DNA from: Taudactylus pleione
Taxonomy: Eukaryota > Chordata > Amphibia > Anura > Myobatrachidae
Assembly (NCBI GenBank): GCA_031769625.1
Contig: JAUIMM010000534.1
Location: 5,420,001 to 5,484,000 of the forward strand
Direction of reading: 5' to 3'
DNA length: 64,000 bases
Within the stretch, counting starts at the first letter, position 1; every line of letters begins with the position of its first letter. The position numbers were made by a program, and so were the translations under genes. Positions 1 through 10,583 of this stretch are shown here, piece by piece. Under the pieces are notes generated by a model that ran no database searches, was not told where the DNA came from, and saw only the letters and a program-made list of their open reading frames with translations.

Positions 1-376
1 TAGTTGGCAAATTCAGACAGTGGTTGTTAAGTCTCTCATAGAAGAGGGTTTGTTTAAATGACCCTTCATCAGAAGCACGCCCATTTTTGCTCACATCAAC
101 AAAAAGAAACTCATAATTGGCGTTTACCACCGCCATGAGTACTACACTAAAAAAACCCTTATAATTATAATAAAAGGATCCGCTGTGGGCAGGTGGGTTA
201 CTGCAGATATGTTTTCCATCAATCACTCCACCGCAGTTGGGGAAATTCCATCTACGTTCAAATTCCTCAGAAAAGCACTGCCACTCCTCCACCATTGTTG
301 GGAACTAGAATAAAGAAAGAAAAAATATTAGAAAACATGTTATTAACATTAATATTTTTTTTCTCTCCTCCAACAG

Positions 377-836
377 TCTATAACACCAGACCTCGACCTC
401 AGCTGTAGCCCGCAAATGGCCCCAAGAAGCGAGAGCGAAGCTGAATTCACTCGTCTGCTTCAAAACGAAGAAGGTATCAGTGAAAGACCCAGACGCAGCC
501 TGATGCACTCTTAAAAGAAGTCGAGCAGGCCCTACAAAAGCCACTGGACATGTTCGACATCCTGGAAACACATATTGCAAGCAGTTTGCGGGCTATGGAG
601 GAACGCCAACAGATCCATGCACAGAGGATCATTTTTGATACGGTGATCTGAGGAAAATTAAAGCAACTGGACACCACAACGTGGCTGACCAACGAGCCTC
701 TGCCCCTGGCAATGGTACAGCCAATTCATACTAATGGGTCCAACCCCCATCCCATCCTACACTCCATCCCACTTACCCTACTCCCCAACCCACCAACCCC
801 TCTACATCCTCCGAGGGTCTCTACAGTGCCTTGATG
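377..836 (+). pseudogene. Harbinger-associated Myb/MADF-BESS-like DNA-binding protein, C-terminal exon, broken
   Basis: The stretch lies inside the intron of the minus-strand transposase and reads in the opposite direction. It starts after a good acceptor (polypyrimidine tract then CAG at 374-376). One frame gives PQMAPRSESEAEFTRLLQNEEG; after a frame slip near 480-510 a second frame gives LLKEVEQALQKPLDMFDILE, IASSLRAMEERQQIHAQRII, a stop near 649-651, then a Pro-rich tail. The Phe-Asp-Ile-(Leu)...His-Ile-Ala-Ser-Ser-Leu-Arg...Gln-Gln-Ile-His-Ala pattern resembles the C-terminal BESS-like part of the second protein of Harbinger elements, which helps the transposase reach the nucleus and bind DNA. 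That function is family knowledge, not visible here. Stop codon and frameshift show decay. It could instead be an unrelated MADF-type gene fragment. Confidence 0.5.
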
Positions 837-1354
837 GCAAAGGACGAGGAGCCACCACAATTTTTTTATTCTTACATTTATAGTAATTTAACTATTTCAG
901 TCTTAAAATATCAACACGTTTTATCTCTCCCAATAGCTACTGTATGGTATACAGTGTTTGGGATGCAGATTGGACACGGTCACTAAACACATTGCGTAAT
1001 GACAGATTGTTGTTTGCTGGGGCCTCAATCTGTACTTGCTCTATGTGTTTCTTGGCCTATTCAATCCACCGTCTGACATACCGTATACCATACAGCTTCA
1101 TAGCTATTGGGACAGGTAAAACTTGTTGATATAGCAGTTTTTTATACATTTAAAACCATGTTGGTTTAGTTAAACATTAAAAAGCAGCCATGTTGGTTTT
1201 GCTTTTAAGTACAAATATCCAGGCTTTTAAGTACACATATAAAGGTTGCTAAGTTTATTTAATATTTACAGCCATGTTGGTTGATTTTTTACCTCAGTAT
1301 GATTAAAAAAAAAAAAACTTTCACCAGAAAAAAATGTGTAGTGTTTTTACTCAC
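837..1354. other. Remainder of the transposase intron; nothing coding seen
   Basis: AT-rich sequence with a poorly conserved direct repeat of the phrase 'gccatgttggtt' (about 1156, 1189, 1271). No coding frame or terminal repeat is recognisable on either strand. Confidence 0.5.
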
Positions 1355-1746
1355 CTTAAAGTAGTGGAACTTCAGGACATTGATAATGGCATCACAGGTG
1401 TCTGGGATGATGTGCCCCAAAGCCTGGGGGGAAATGAGGGTCCAGAACTTCAGGTCTTCAAAGGACCTTCCTATAGCCAGGTACCTCAGGGTAGCCACCA
1501 CCTCTCCTCAGCCGTGTTGGTTCTCCTCATGTCCTGCCTCCAGATATAGGGGGTCACAAGATGCAGCAATTCCTGGAAAGTTGCATCATCCATACGCAGG
1601 TAGTTGCGATAAAATTCAGGGTTGTTCTTCCTAATCTCCATTAGCAAGGTCATATGGGAGCTAGTCTCCCTCCTCATCAACCACTCCTTGGTCCAGCAGG
1701 ACCTCATCCTCCTCCTCTCCTCAGCTCCATCACCTGTCAGCTTCAA

Positions 1747-1945
1747 ATATCCATAGGTTAGCAGAAGGCTTATAGCAATAGGAATCCATCACTACAGAAA
1801 AGAATGCAGAAAAACCCACTTTGTTGAGCCAGGCAAAACAAAGTAGAGCACAATAGCAATGTACAGTGTTCAGCAGGTATAAAATCAAGCCTCACTAGTC
1901 ACAGAGCAGAGTGTGCACAGACCTAAAATGGATGCTGCTTTTTAT
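1747..1945. other. Upstream flank of the Harbinger remnant; no gene seen
   Basis: Probably the 5' noncoding part of the Harbinger element. Its terminal repeat could not be located, and the hAT element at 1946 may have landed inside it. Bases 1938-1945 (CTTTTTAT) are the left target duplication of that hAT element. Confidence 0.4.
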
Positions 1946-1952
1946 TAGAGAT

Positions 1953-2297
1953 GAGCGGTTCGGATTCTGTGGAATCCGAACCGCTCCGAACATTGGGGAT
2001 CCGAGTCCACCCGAACCCTGTTCGGGTGTACACCGCCTGACTCGGATCCCCGTTCGGGGCCGAACGGCGGCCGCCTGATGTCGGATTCTCACTAGAGAAT
2101 CCGACATCAGGTCTCCTCGCGTGTAGGGCAGAGCGCAGTGATAGCGCTCTGCCCTACACAGACACAGACACACAGCCGCCAGCGGCAGCTGTGTGTTTGT
2201 TACAGCAGCCAATGAGAGTCACACAGACTCTCATTGGCTGCTGCACGGAGGGAGCCGGCTGGAGCTCACACATGAGCTCCGTCTTCCGGCTCCCTCC
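1953..2297. repeat. Array of eight consecutive perfect or near-perfect hairpins
   Basis: Stems counted directly: 1953-1967 with 1972-1986 (15 bp, 4-nt loop); 1995-2007 with 2039-2051 (13 bp), enclosing 2008-2016 with 2020-2028 (9 bp); 2051-2057 with 2060-2066 (7 bp); 2074-2090 with 2095-2111 (17 bp); 2121-2136 with 2144-2159 (16 bp); 2168-2176 with 2188-2196 (9 bp); 2203-2220 with 2226-2243 (18 bp); 2248-2259 with 2286-2297 (12 bp), enclosing 2261-2268 with 2273-2280 (8 bp). Most bases of this 345-bp subterminal region can be paired locally. It forms the left end of the hAT element. Multiple palindromes next to hAT termini can serve as transposase-binding or cruciform sites; that role is inference. 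Confidence 0.9.
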
Positions 2298-2375
2298 TCA
2301 GCGTGTGACAGAGCGGACGGCGCGGGAGCGGGGAATCAGGTAAGTTTTATTTTTTATATTTTTTTACTTGTCAAA

Positions 2376-3115
2376 GGTCCGGGGGCGCTACTGGGGGGGG
2401 GTCTGCTACTGGGGGGGGCTATACTACTTGGGGGGCCATACTACAGAGGGGCCTGCTACTGGGGGGGGGGCTATACTACTGGGGGGGGGTCTGCACTACT
2501 GGGGGGGGGACTGCTACTGGGGGGGGCAATACTACTGGGGGGGCCATACTACAGAGGGGCCTGCTACTGGGGGGGGCTATACTACTGGGGGGGGGTCTGC
2601 TACTGGGGGGGCCATACTACTGGGGGGGATCTGCACTATTGGGGGGCCATACTACAGAGGGGCCTGCTACTGGGGGGGGGGGGGGCTATACTACTGGGGG
2701 GGTCTGCATTACTGGGGGGGGTCTGCTACTGGGCGGGGCTATACTACTGGGGGGCCATACTACAGAGGGGCCTGCTACTGGGGGGGGCTATACTACTGGG
2801 GGGGGTCTGCTACTGGGGGGGCCATACTACTGAGGGGCCTGCTACTGGGGGGGGCCATACTACTGGGGGGGCTTACTACTACTGGGGGGGCTGCTACTGG
2901 GGCAGCCTACTACAGGGGGGGCCCATACTACAGGGGGGGCCTGCTACTGGGGCAGCCTACTACTGGGGGAGCCATACTACTGGGGGGGCATACTACTGGG
3001 TGGCATGCTAATGGGGGGCATACTACTGGGGGGGCCTGCTAATGGGGGGCATACTACTGGGGGGGGCCTGCTAATGGGGGGCATACTACTGGGGGGCATT
3101 CTACTGGGGGCACTG
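2376..3115 (+). repeat. G-rich minisatellite (CTACTGGGGGGG-type units)
   Basis: There are dozens of degenerate units of about 20-35 bp of the form CTACTG(G)6-12 followed by CCATACTA, CTATACTA, TCTGCTA or CCTGCTA. Runs of 6-12 Gs recur every 15-25 bp on the + strand, so the array can form G-quadruplexes. Long open frames across it in all + frames (Tyr-Tyr-Trp-Gly-Gly-like) are by-products of the repeat and not genes. The flank 3116-3300 decays into 'gggcactactgtgggcattgtgtaa' units, similar to those at 39.7 and 44.2 kb. Confidence 0.9.
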
Positions 3116-3813
3116 CATAGTGGACCCTACTACTAAGGGGACTGCATAGGGGGCACCACTGCTGGGGGACATTGTGTAAGGGACACCGCTACTGTGGGCA
3201 TTGTGTAAAAGGGTCACTACTGTGGGCATTGTGTAAAAGGGGCACTACTGTGTGTCGTAACATAAATAAGAGACACTACTTTATGGTGTAATGTGAATCA
3301 GGCCCTATGTGCGGTGTAATGCTAATAAGATTGTGCACTGTGACTCCTAGGGCCGTAGCCCACTTTGTAAACAAGTACTATGACTCTGCTGGCCGTACCC
3401 CACTGGGTGGGTGCCCTACTTTTCATTTCTGCCACTGCTGTGTGGCAATGTGTCATAGATGTGCTTTATACTGTGGTGTCTGTGTCGTTGTGCCGCTGCT
3501 TTGTCGCTTAGTAACCAGTCAGCTCACTGCAACCTTTGGCCAATAATGTTGAAAACAATATTATAAGCTGTGATATGGTCTAAATTGACTGGAAATTAAT
3601 GTTATTGAGGTTAATAATACTCTAGGAAGAAAAAAAAGACCAATTTATGTGATTTTAGCTTTTTTTGTCAATTTTTGTAAAAAAATCCAAATCCAAATCC
3701 AAAGCCAGTCACCGCAGTTTGGCAAATCCAAATCCAAATCCAAAGCCGGACGACGAATTAGAACCAAATCCAAATCCGGCAAAAATGGTCCGGCGCACAT
3801 CCCTACTTTTTAT

Positions 3814-4141
3814 ACCCCCTAGATAAGCCCTCCCCTATTGAGATTCCAGCAGATGCATTGTGAGGTTGTTTGCTGCATACAATATATAGTTGGTGATTTG
3901 CAATCATTACGACACATCTATATCTTATGCTCGTTTGTACAATCGTTCCATTTGTTGGCACAAATCTTAAAGAATTTCAAGGGAAAAATTTCAAGGGAAA
4001 TAGTAAACGAGAAAGGATCGTTTACAAATCGCACTCTGTATGGGCGTCTTGCTACTATTTCAGAGAGACTCCTTAACAATCAGGGTTGAGAGTTGGCAAG
4101 TATGCCCTTAGTGCAGCTGACTATCTTTGGCTATAGACAGA
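3814..4141. other. No gene seen
   Basis: Unique-looking AT-rich sequence between the hAT target duplication and the next MITE. No recognisable motif or coding frame. Confidence 0.5.
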
Positions 4142-4740
4142 GGCCCTCATTCAGAGCCGTTCGCTATTTGCGGTCGTTCGTTCAAAAACAAGGTGTGGCT
4201 ATTCAAATGATCCGTTCGCACATTGCAGTCTGATCACACCTCTAAGTCTGAATGAGCGAGCATAACATACGCTCGTTTATTTGATAAAAACGCCCCTTGG
4301 CCGTTCGCACCATACGTCATGTCCGCTATTTATTAGATTAATCGAGTACATCGACCAGCGTATGAACTGCTCGCTATTCTTGTGGTTGGTTTTTTCAACC
4401 GCTATTTTGCGAGCAGTTCTGAGTTAAAAAAAACCAAGTGACGTGGTCAATGACGCTGCTGTATTAATTATGCACTCCCTTAAAACGCCCGTTTTGACCT
4501 TTAAGCACGCCTGCGTTCGAATTCCACTCCCCCGTTTTCAAGCACCTTCCCCTGTTACCACCCACAGACGCCTCATTCTGTCACTCAAAATAGCAGGCAT
4601 TCGCTATATAGCGTACAAACGATTTTCGGCCGCACTGCCTGGTTCGCGCATGCGTACTAAAAACCGTACGCATGCGCAGATGTGCGAACATCGCTCGGAA
4701 CGAGCGTACTGCCGCTAGCGAGCGGCTCTGAATGAGGGCC
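4142..4740 (+). mobile_element. MITE family A, copy 1 (~600 bp, inverted termini ending in GAGGGCC)
   Basis: It starts GGCCCTCATTCAGAGCCG and ends CGGCTCTGAATGAGGGCC, an 18-bp perfect inverted repeat. The interior has the family blocks 'ttattagattaatcgagtac', 'gcgtatgaactgctcgc' and 'caccttcccctgttaccacc' that recur in the copies at 19589, 41580 and 49465. Candidate 3-bp duplication is AGA/AGT (2 of 3). No protein is encoded. Confidence 0.85.
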
Positions 4741-6276
4741 AGTGTACCTGAGGGAAGGCCTTTGCAGCAATGTCTTCGGTGGCCACTCCAATCCTGCACT
4801 GCCAGGTCACCAGCTAGCCCCCCAGACAGGGCCGGCAACAGAAATCATGGGGCCCTGTACACATTTTTTTTTTTTAGGGCCCCCCCATCTCTGGTTCCTT
4901 GGCACAGGTCCTGGGGGGGGAGGGGGGTTAGCAGTAACAAGTTGATTTTAAGGCTTATACCAACTCACTTGTTTCTTATACATCTGAATATGTGTTTTCT
5001 TTTATTATAGCATAGACATTGAAATAACAAGTTATGATAAAATAAAGCATTACTGCCTCTTATGCTGTGTAGATATGGTACGACAGCAACGATCAGACGA
5101 TCGTTGACTGAACGTTCTACATGCAGCAGACACCCACTACTATAGCGACCCGCGATCGATGATCGCAAGTCTCTATAGTAAACAGGCTAACCTGGTCGAT
5201 ATCGACCAGATCTACATGCTTGCATAGACGACGGTAGTTCGTCGTCAACGACCATACGTGGACGTGCATCGTATGGTCGTTAGCAGGTGCAAGAAAGTGT
5301 CAGATTTTAATGATAGGATCGATATCATCGAAATCTGACAGTTTATCGTACTGTGTATATGCACCATTAGGCTGAGCAAACATCACGGACTACGGTGTAT
5401 GAAAAGGAAATTAACAACATTCTTGGACGCTGGCACGTGTGGCTGTTATTGGGCCACTAGTGAACGTTGGATGCCGGCTGCAAGACTGGTGGCAGTAGAT
5501 AGATTGTGGGCACTGGGGCAAAAAGCGTAATAAAAAGTGTAGTAACTAAAATATGTGTTTAAATGGAGCACACAGGAACTATATACACACTATAAGGAAA
5601 ACTTGTCGTTTATTAAAGAATACTAAGAATATGTTTAAAAATGGAAAAATAGATAGTAAAAGTTAAATATAAAAATTAACTAACATATTATTTTAACAAA
5701 TGGCTGAATGGGATATTGTTTACAGAAGTTTAGCACTGGACACAAGGGGGGGAAGAGAGGGAGAGAGAGCGAAAAACACAATAACTACAACTGACCTTTC
5801 ACCTAGTTCTTTTGCAGAGACGCCAACGCAGCAGGGCAAAGTCAGAGCCCGCATCCCTGGCTGCATCCAGGAAGTGGCTTTTGCGTCGGGGTCGGTCACT
5901 AGAGTGTGACGTCAGGCCCCCGGCAACAGCAATGTGATCAAGAGTAGGTAAGAGGAGGGGACGGAGCAGAGGGGAGGAGACGCCTACGGCCCACGGCAGA
6001 CGGAAGTGTACTATAATGAGTCAGTCTGACTCATCATCTTTAATACAACTGACAGTGCCGCTGCGCGCCGTGGGCCCCGGGCTGCACCGCTGGACATTCC
6101 ACGACTGATGCAGTGTGCGCTGCAGGCATGTTCGGGCCCTGTCTGCCTGTGATGGACCATGCAGTGGCAGGGCCCGAACATATATTAGGAAGTAACTGAT
6201 GAGTGTAAGCACTCCCTAAAAACTTGATGTTACAGAAAAGCTGCTGCCAAAAAATGAAGAATGTGCTTCAACAGAT
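4741..6276. other. No gene; degenerate repeats and one hairpin
   Basis: It holds a fragment starting 'cagggccggcaacag' (about 4826), a poly-T/poly-C/poly-G junk segment (4865-4930), and a hairpin-rich block 5075-5365 with a clear stem near 5246-5281 ('acgaccatacg'/'cgtatggtcgt'). A further inverted pair is the 21-bp 'tgcaggcatgttcgggccctg' near 6121-6141 and its complement near 6432-6452, straddling the palindrome at 6277. No coding frame is believable. Confidence 0.55.
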
Positions 6277-6430
6277 ATATTAAAAAGGGATAATCGGCTG
6301 CGCTTTTCAATAACAAATAGAAATGTAATTAATATAAAATTGATCACAATGTAATAATTGTGATCAATTTTATATGAATTAAATTTCTATTTGTTATTGA
6401 AAAGCGCAGCCGATTATCTCTTTTTAATAT
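6277..6430. mobile_element. Near-perfect palindromic MITE (Tc1/mariner-like TA target)
   Basis: The left arm (6277-6353) and right arm (6354-6430) are almost exact reverse complements, including 'aatcggctgcgcttttcaat' and its complement. They meet at a centre around 6350. TA dinucleotides border both ends, which suggests TA-target insertion as in Tc1/mariner MITEs. No coding capacity. Confidence 0.8.
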
Positions 6431-8690
6431 AGCAGGGCCCGAACATGCCTGCAGTCCACCCTTCATCACTGTAGCAGTAGAGCAGGTTTGTATGTGGGCC
6501 CCTAGAATCTTGGGGCCCGGTACGGCTGTGCCCCTAGTCCCCACCTGTTGCCGGGCTTGCCCCAGGAAGTACAGCCATGGTAGGGAGGAACAGAGCAGCA
6601 GACAGTACAGCAGGGAGAGTGCCTGCAGCCTGTTATGGTAACCACTGGGAGGGTTTTGTTGGTGAGTGTTCAATGTCCACTGGGGTGTATGTGTGTTGGT
6701 GAGTGTTCGAAGTTCCACTAGTGGGAATGGTGTGTGTTGTTGTCGAGTGTTTGATGTCCGGTGGGGTGTTGCATATCCCTTACCTGGAGACTGTGCATGC
6801 CAATGCTGTCAAATGTATAGTTTGGTAGAGGAAGAATATTGTTTTGAGGCTGTTTATATATGGTATGTGCCTCTTAATTCTTAATAAATTGGATTTTTCG
6901 CACTTACTGTTAAATCCATGTCTCCAAGTGCATCTGGGGGAGAATGTAACCATGGGGGTTGTGTTAAGGATGTAGGAGGAATTTTTCACTAAATTAACTT
7001 TAAAGTATAAAGCTCCTCCTCTCTCAACCCCATCTTAGTTTTTCAGTTACAAGGCCTCAAAAATAGAGGCTCAAAAAGAAGAACTAATGAAGATGGGAAC
7101 GCAATGTCCCCCAGTTATTTAACATTGAGGGGTAAATTTACTAAGAATTGTGTTGGTCCGAGATTGCAATCATTGGTGTGTTTGGCCATTTTTTAAAACA
7201 AGCAAACTTACTAAAGGCAAACTTGGGTGAGAAATCATGAAACACTGCGAAACAAGTGTGAAAACACAAATAGAAATAATTACACCTTTGGCCTAACTCG
7301 CAGGTACTTTCCATAGACAGGAATACAACACGGGAATTTACGATCATGAATATAATCACGGGTGTATTTTAAGCAAACTCTGTCCAAAATACAATTTTTT
7401 TTGCACGATTTGGCTGATTCTGATGCATCAGAACGTCAAATCGCGCAAAGTGTCTATGAACGATAAGGATGCCTGTCCTACGTGTCGTTTGTCGTATCCT
7501 CAGATCTTACCTACTGTACATGCAGTAAGATCTGGCAATCTCTTTAACGATGCACTGGAAATCGTTAAGGATGCACAATAGGTCATTGGTCAGATTACAC
7601 AGTTTCATGCACGATATTGTATGTCCAGGAGTGCCAGGGAGTTGCCGGGGAGATCAAGGTAAATCATTGACAACATTGCATTGTTTGCGAGTCGCCTAGT
7701 GTGTAGACACCTTAAAAGTGTATTACTCTATACTATAGACAATCACACTCACACAATACTCACCTTGTTCCCGGGGTCCAGTCTCCTTGTCCAGCAGCAT
7801 CCCGGTTTTTGCCCCCCAAAAAATACTCACTTACCCCTTGGCGCGGGTTGGTCCTCTTGTCCAGTCGAATCCCTGGCCATTAAAACAAAAAAAATGCCAT
7901 GTCCCGAGCCAATTTTGGACTAAAGATCTGTATATGTGTTTCCACATACAGCTCTTCCCCGGCAAGTGATGGAACCTGCAAGGATTCCTGCACTTGTCGG
8001 GCCGCCATCCAATCAGAGGCCATTACTAGAGTAAGCAGCCGCTGATTGGCTGAGTGATCTGGCTGTCAATCAACAGCCAGGCCGCTGATTGGCAAGTCTG
8101 TTAGCCAGTCTGTTTCCATATTCTGTTGACGATCATGCAAGCCTGTGCCAATTGCCTGATTCAGCACCTATGTGCTGCACCTGTGACTGCCTGATTTAAA
8201 CCTGCTCCACAATGCTTTCGGGGCCAGATCATCCTGTTAGAATTACTGTGTCAGTTCCCTGAACCTCTAGCTACCTTTCAATCCTGCTAGATCTGTTCCT
8301 TGGATTCCTTGTCTCCCCATGTCACCAGTTTATGGCTCTTGCAGTGCTTTCCAGCATACTCTGCTGTACAGCATTCACCTTTCAGTACTATCCAGAATAC
8401 TGGATCAGCATTGCTCTACAGCATTCGGCTTCCAGTGCTACCCAGTATACCTGCATTTACCTAGTGTATTTACTAAGTGCATCCTACTGTTGTTCCAGGC
8501 TACAAGAAATTTTGTTTTTGTTCCACTTTCCTGCTTACATGAAGTTACTAAGTGCATTCTACTGTTGTTCCATTTTCCTGTTTACCTGCATTTGTCAAGT
8601 GCTATCTGTAAAACCTGCATCATCACATGTTTTGGAACATATATAAGCAGTGAGTTATCCATTCATGGACTATTCATGGACTATTTTCCT
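6431..8690. other. No gene seen
   Basis: Mixed sequence with short open frames only. 7440-7690 has repeat-like blocks ('cgatttggctgattctgatgcatc', 'gcagtaagatctgg' next to its inverse). 8330-8640 carries a locally duplicated phrase ('tactaagtgcatcctactgttgttcca' type, about 8468 and 8547). No motif links it to a known gene. Confidence 0.5.
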
Positions 8691-8930
8691 ACAGGATACA
8701 TTCGGCATCCCGATGCTTACATTACCTGTCACAATCCCGGCACCAGCAACCCGAACGTCAGGATATCGAAAATAGTATCGGGGTTAGAAGGGGGGTTAGG
8801 TTTAGGGGTTAGGCACTAGGGGGAGGGTTAGGCTTAGGGTGCAGGAAGGGGGAGGTTAGCTTCAGGCACTATGGAGGGGAGGCCAGCATCGGGATTCTGA
8901 CCATCGGCATCCCGTACCCAACCCTTTTCC
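8691..8930. repeat. Dispersed repeat with GGGTTAGG-rich core, copy 1
   Basis: It opens with 'gacaggtgtcgggattc'-type and 'cggcatcccgatgc' blocks, has a core rich in 'gggttaggtttaggcact', and closes with 'gaccatcggcatcccgtaccca'. Related copies lie near 41000-41245, 46290-46615 and 51030-51785. The core resembles telomere repeat by chance of composition, but it is irregular. Confidence 0.65.
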
Positions 8931-10451
8931 CAGACTGGTTCACTATTGACTTTTGTATCCTGTGTTTGTAGCCTGCTTATAGTATCAGCTTCATTTCTGC
9001 ATTGTACCTTGTGTATAAGAAATCTCATTGGTTCACATGTACCTTCATAGTGCTATATTGTTCCAACTAAGTATTTGCACAGGGGAATTTCTCAGTGACT
9101 TTGACGCTATATATCTTGTATTTGTGTCTGTAGACCATCAAATGTATTCTTCCAATTACCCCAAATGTTCCATAGACTTAACATCTCTGAATGAAGTGAC
9201 AACTCTCCTGAGACAATTGAGTGGCAACTTAAATAGTCTGCCTTACATTGCTCCACTCCTGCATTAAATACCGCAGACATTGCTGAGACAATGTTTTGCT
9301 TATGCTAAAATCTTGAAGGACTCACTCATCACCAGGGCACACTTTGTACCCCTTTAAGATTTAGACTTGTAACAGCTGTAGCAGTGTCTGACTGAATATG
9401 TATTGGCAAGCCCTGTATCAGAGATTAAGCCCCTCTCATGACGTTCAAGCGTTATCCAATATATTGATGGGAAGCGGGATTTCAGCTATGGACCAAACTC
9501 CTTGCAATTGAAGATTCACGGTACTCTGTCCCCTATCCCTGAACGCTCGCATCTGTTGTAACCACCAACCAATTGAGGATCGAACACAACTTTTTTAAGT
9601 TTTGCCTTCTCAACCAACATCTAAAAGAAACCCTTGTATTGTCTGAGAATCCTGATGTTCTCTGCACACACAAAACGGAACAAAAAGAGTCTCAAGGATT
9701 AAAATGTTTTGTCTGATTTTTGCATCAGAAAAACAATGGAGTAGAACCCCTGATTTCTTTGCTCCAGAAGAGCTGTAGCAATTTCTACAGAAAAATCTAG
9801 GCAGGAAATGTCTTGCAAAAGAGCCACTCTTTAAAAATCATATAGGAAGTGGTGAGAAAAGAGGATGTAATCCTTCCACAATACTTATAACTCCTCTGTC
9901 TTAAATAGCCCAAATTTAATTAAAGTAAGTCAAACCTTGCTGGGGGATTCTCTATCGACATTCTGCTTGATTGATGAACTTGGACCTTTATTTGCTGATC
10001 AACACTGGTTATATTTCTGTATGAAAGTGTCAACCCGGTTCGAAATTCCCGGAACTTCGACCCAGGAATTTACCAGGGTCGGAGACCTGGGAATTTAGAC
10101 GCGGGTTGACCCTTTCAGACAGAAGAAATACCCATGTTAATCAGCAAATTACCGGGTAGAAATGTAAGACCCGGTAATTAGCACTTCTGTCAGAAGCGGG
10201 GTACAAGCAGGGACCGTCAAAACAACTAGGTACGCAAATGCCGGGTAAAAGCCGTGTTTTTTGCCATTATCTGTCTGAAAGTGGTATAAGTGTGTAGTGC
10301 TGAGATCAGGAACTTTCACTGGCAAAAAAATTGAGCAGTTTATTAGATCTATAGCAAAATCCTTCTAGTGTGTCCCCAGCTTAAGCCAGACTTTATCAGC
10401 CAACATTAGTGCACAGCCTGGAGGCAAATCTCCTTAGACAAGCTCTAATAC
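8931..10451. other. No gene; one degenerate palindromic repeat
   Basis: 10020-10290 contains 'aacccggttcgaaattcccggaac...gggtcggagacctgggaattt...cgcgggttgaccc', a foldback-type repeat related to 13620-13790. Elsewhere no coding frame or known repeat end is evident. Confidence 0.45.
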
Positions 10452-10583
10452 AGGGGTTCCCAACCACGATCCTCAAGGCACACTAAAGCTGGCCACACAT
10501 TAGACCAGGGGTGGGGAACCTTTTTTCTGCAGAGGGACATTTTGATATATATAACATTATTCGTGGGCCTGATGCAGACCATT
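10452..10583. repeat. Two abutting repeat termini
   Basis: CAGGGGTTCCCAACCACG at 10452 is the terminal repeat of the element also seen at 17650-18144. CAGGGGTGGGGAACC at 10507 is a second hAT-type terminus. Neither has its partner end nearby; the minisatellite at 10584 begins inside the second one. Confidence 0.55.

Larger units (their letters stand above)
1..1746 (-). pseudogene. PIF/Harbinger transposase (HARBI1-like), two exons, frameshifted and cut by the window edge
   Basis: This is a DDE transposase remnant of the PIF/Harbinger DNA transposon superfamily, read on the minus strand. Exon 1 (1746-1355) encodes an N-terminal part with ...NYLRMDDATFQELLHLV..., then LRYLAIGRSFEDLKF and SPQALGHIIPDTC, which are typical helical-domain motifs of this family. 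It ends at a GTGAGT donor (1354). Exon 2 (304-1) follows a pyrimidine-rich acceptor and encodes FPNCGGVIDGKH (around the first catalytic Asp), SFYYNYKGFFSVVLMAVV and FVDVSKNGRASDEGSF (around the second Asp). The third acidic residue lies beyond base 1. A one-base loss near 1503, between AEER and the following Val-Val-Ala-Thr, puts exon 1 in two frames, so the gene is dead. The splice junction joins in phase 0. The family is clear; the exact start (1746 or slightly upstream) is not. Confidence 0.85.
1946..3805 (+). mobile_element. Non-autonomous hAT element with exact 8-bp target-site duplication
   Basis: The element begins TAGAGATGAGCG and ends in the complement of TAGGGATGTGCG, giving 12-bp imperfect terminal inverted repeats (10/12). 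It is flanked by CTTTTTAT at 1938-1945 and 3806-3813, a perfect 8-bp duplication, which is the hallmark of hAT insertion. It has no transposase frame. The left 350 bp are a string of hairpins, the middle is a poly-G minisatellite, and the right end has short repeats of 'ccaaatccaaat'. Bases 3591-3619 match the complement of 52964-52992 in the large hAT element at 28 of 29 positions. Its first 40 bp also share the hairpin arrangement of the promoter end of the hAT copies at 52.7-64 kb. It is therefore a member or cousin of that family, moved in trans. Confidence 0.9.

Noticed and set aside
2193..3042. Long Tyr/Trp/Gly-rich open frames (up to 272 codons) on the + strand
   Set aside because: They only follow the poly-G minisatellite; all three frames are open for the same reason, and there is no start context, splice site or family resemblance.
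5082..5365. Possible structured RNA in the hairpin-rich block
   Set aside because: Several short stems exist, but no conserved core or Pol III promoter was seen; more likely a degraded foldback element.
8760..8880. Telomere-like GGTTAGG runs (also 46380-46500 and 51430-51700)
   Set aside because: Spacing is irregular and the runs are embedded in a dispersed repeat with conserved ends; not interstitial telomere arrays.
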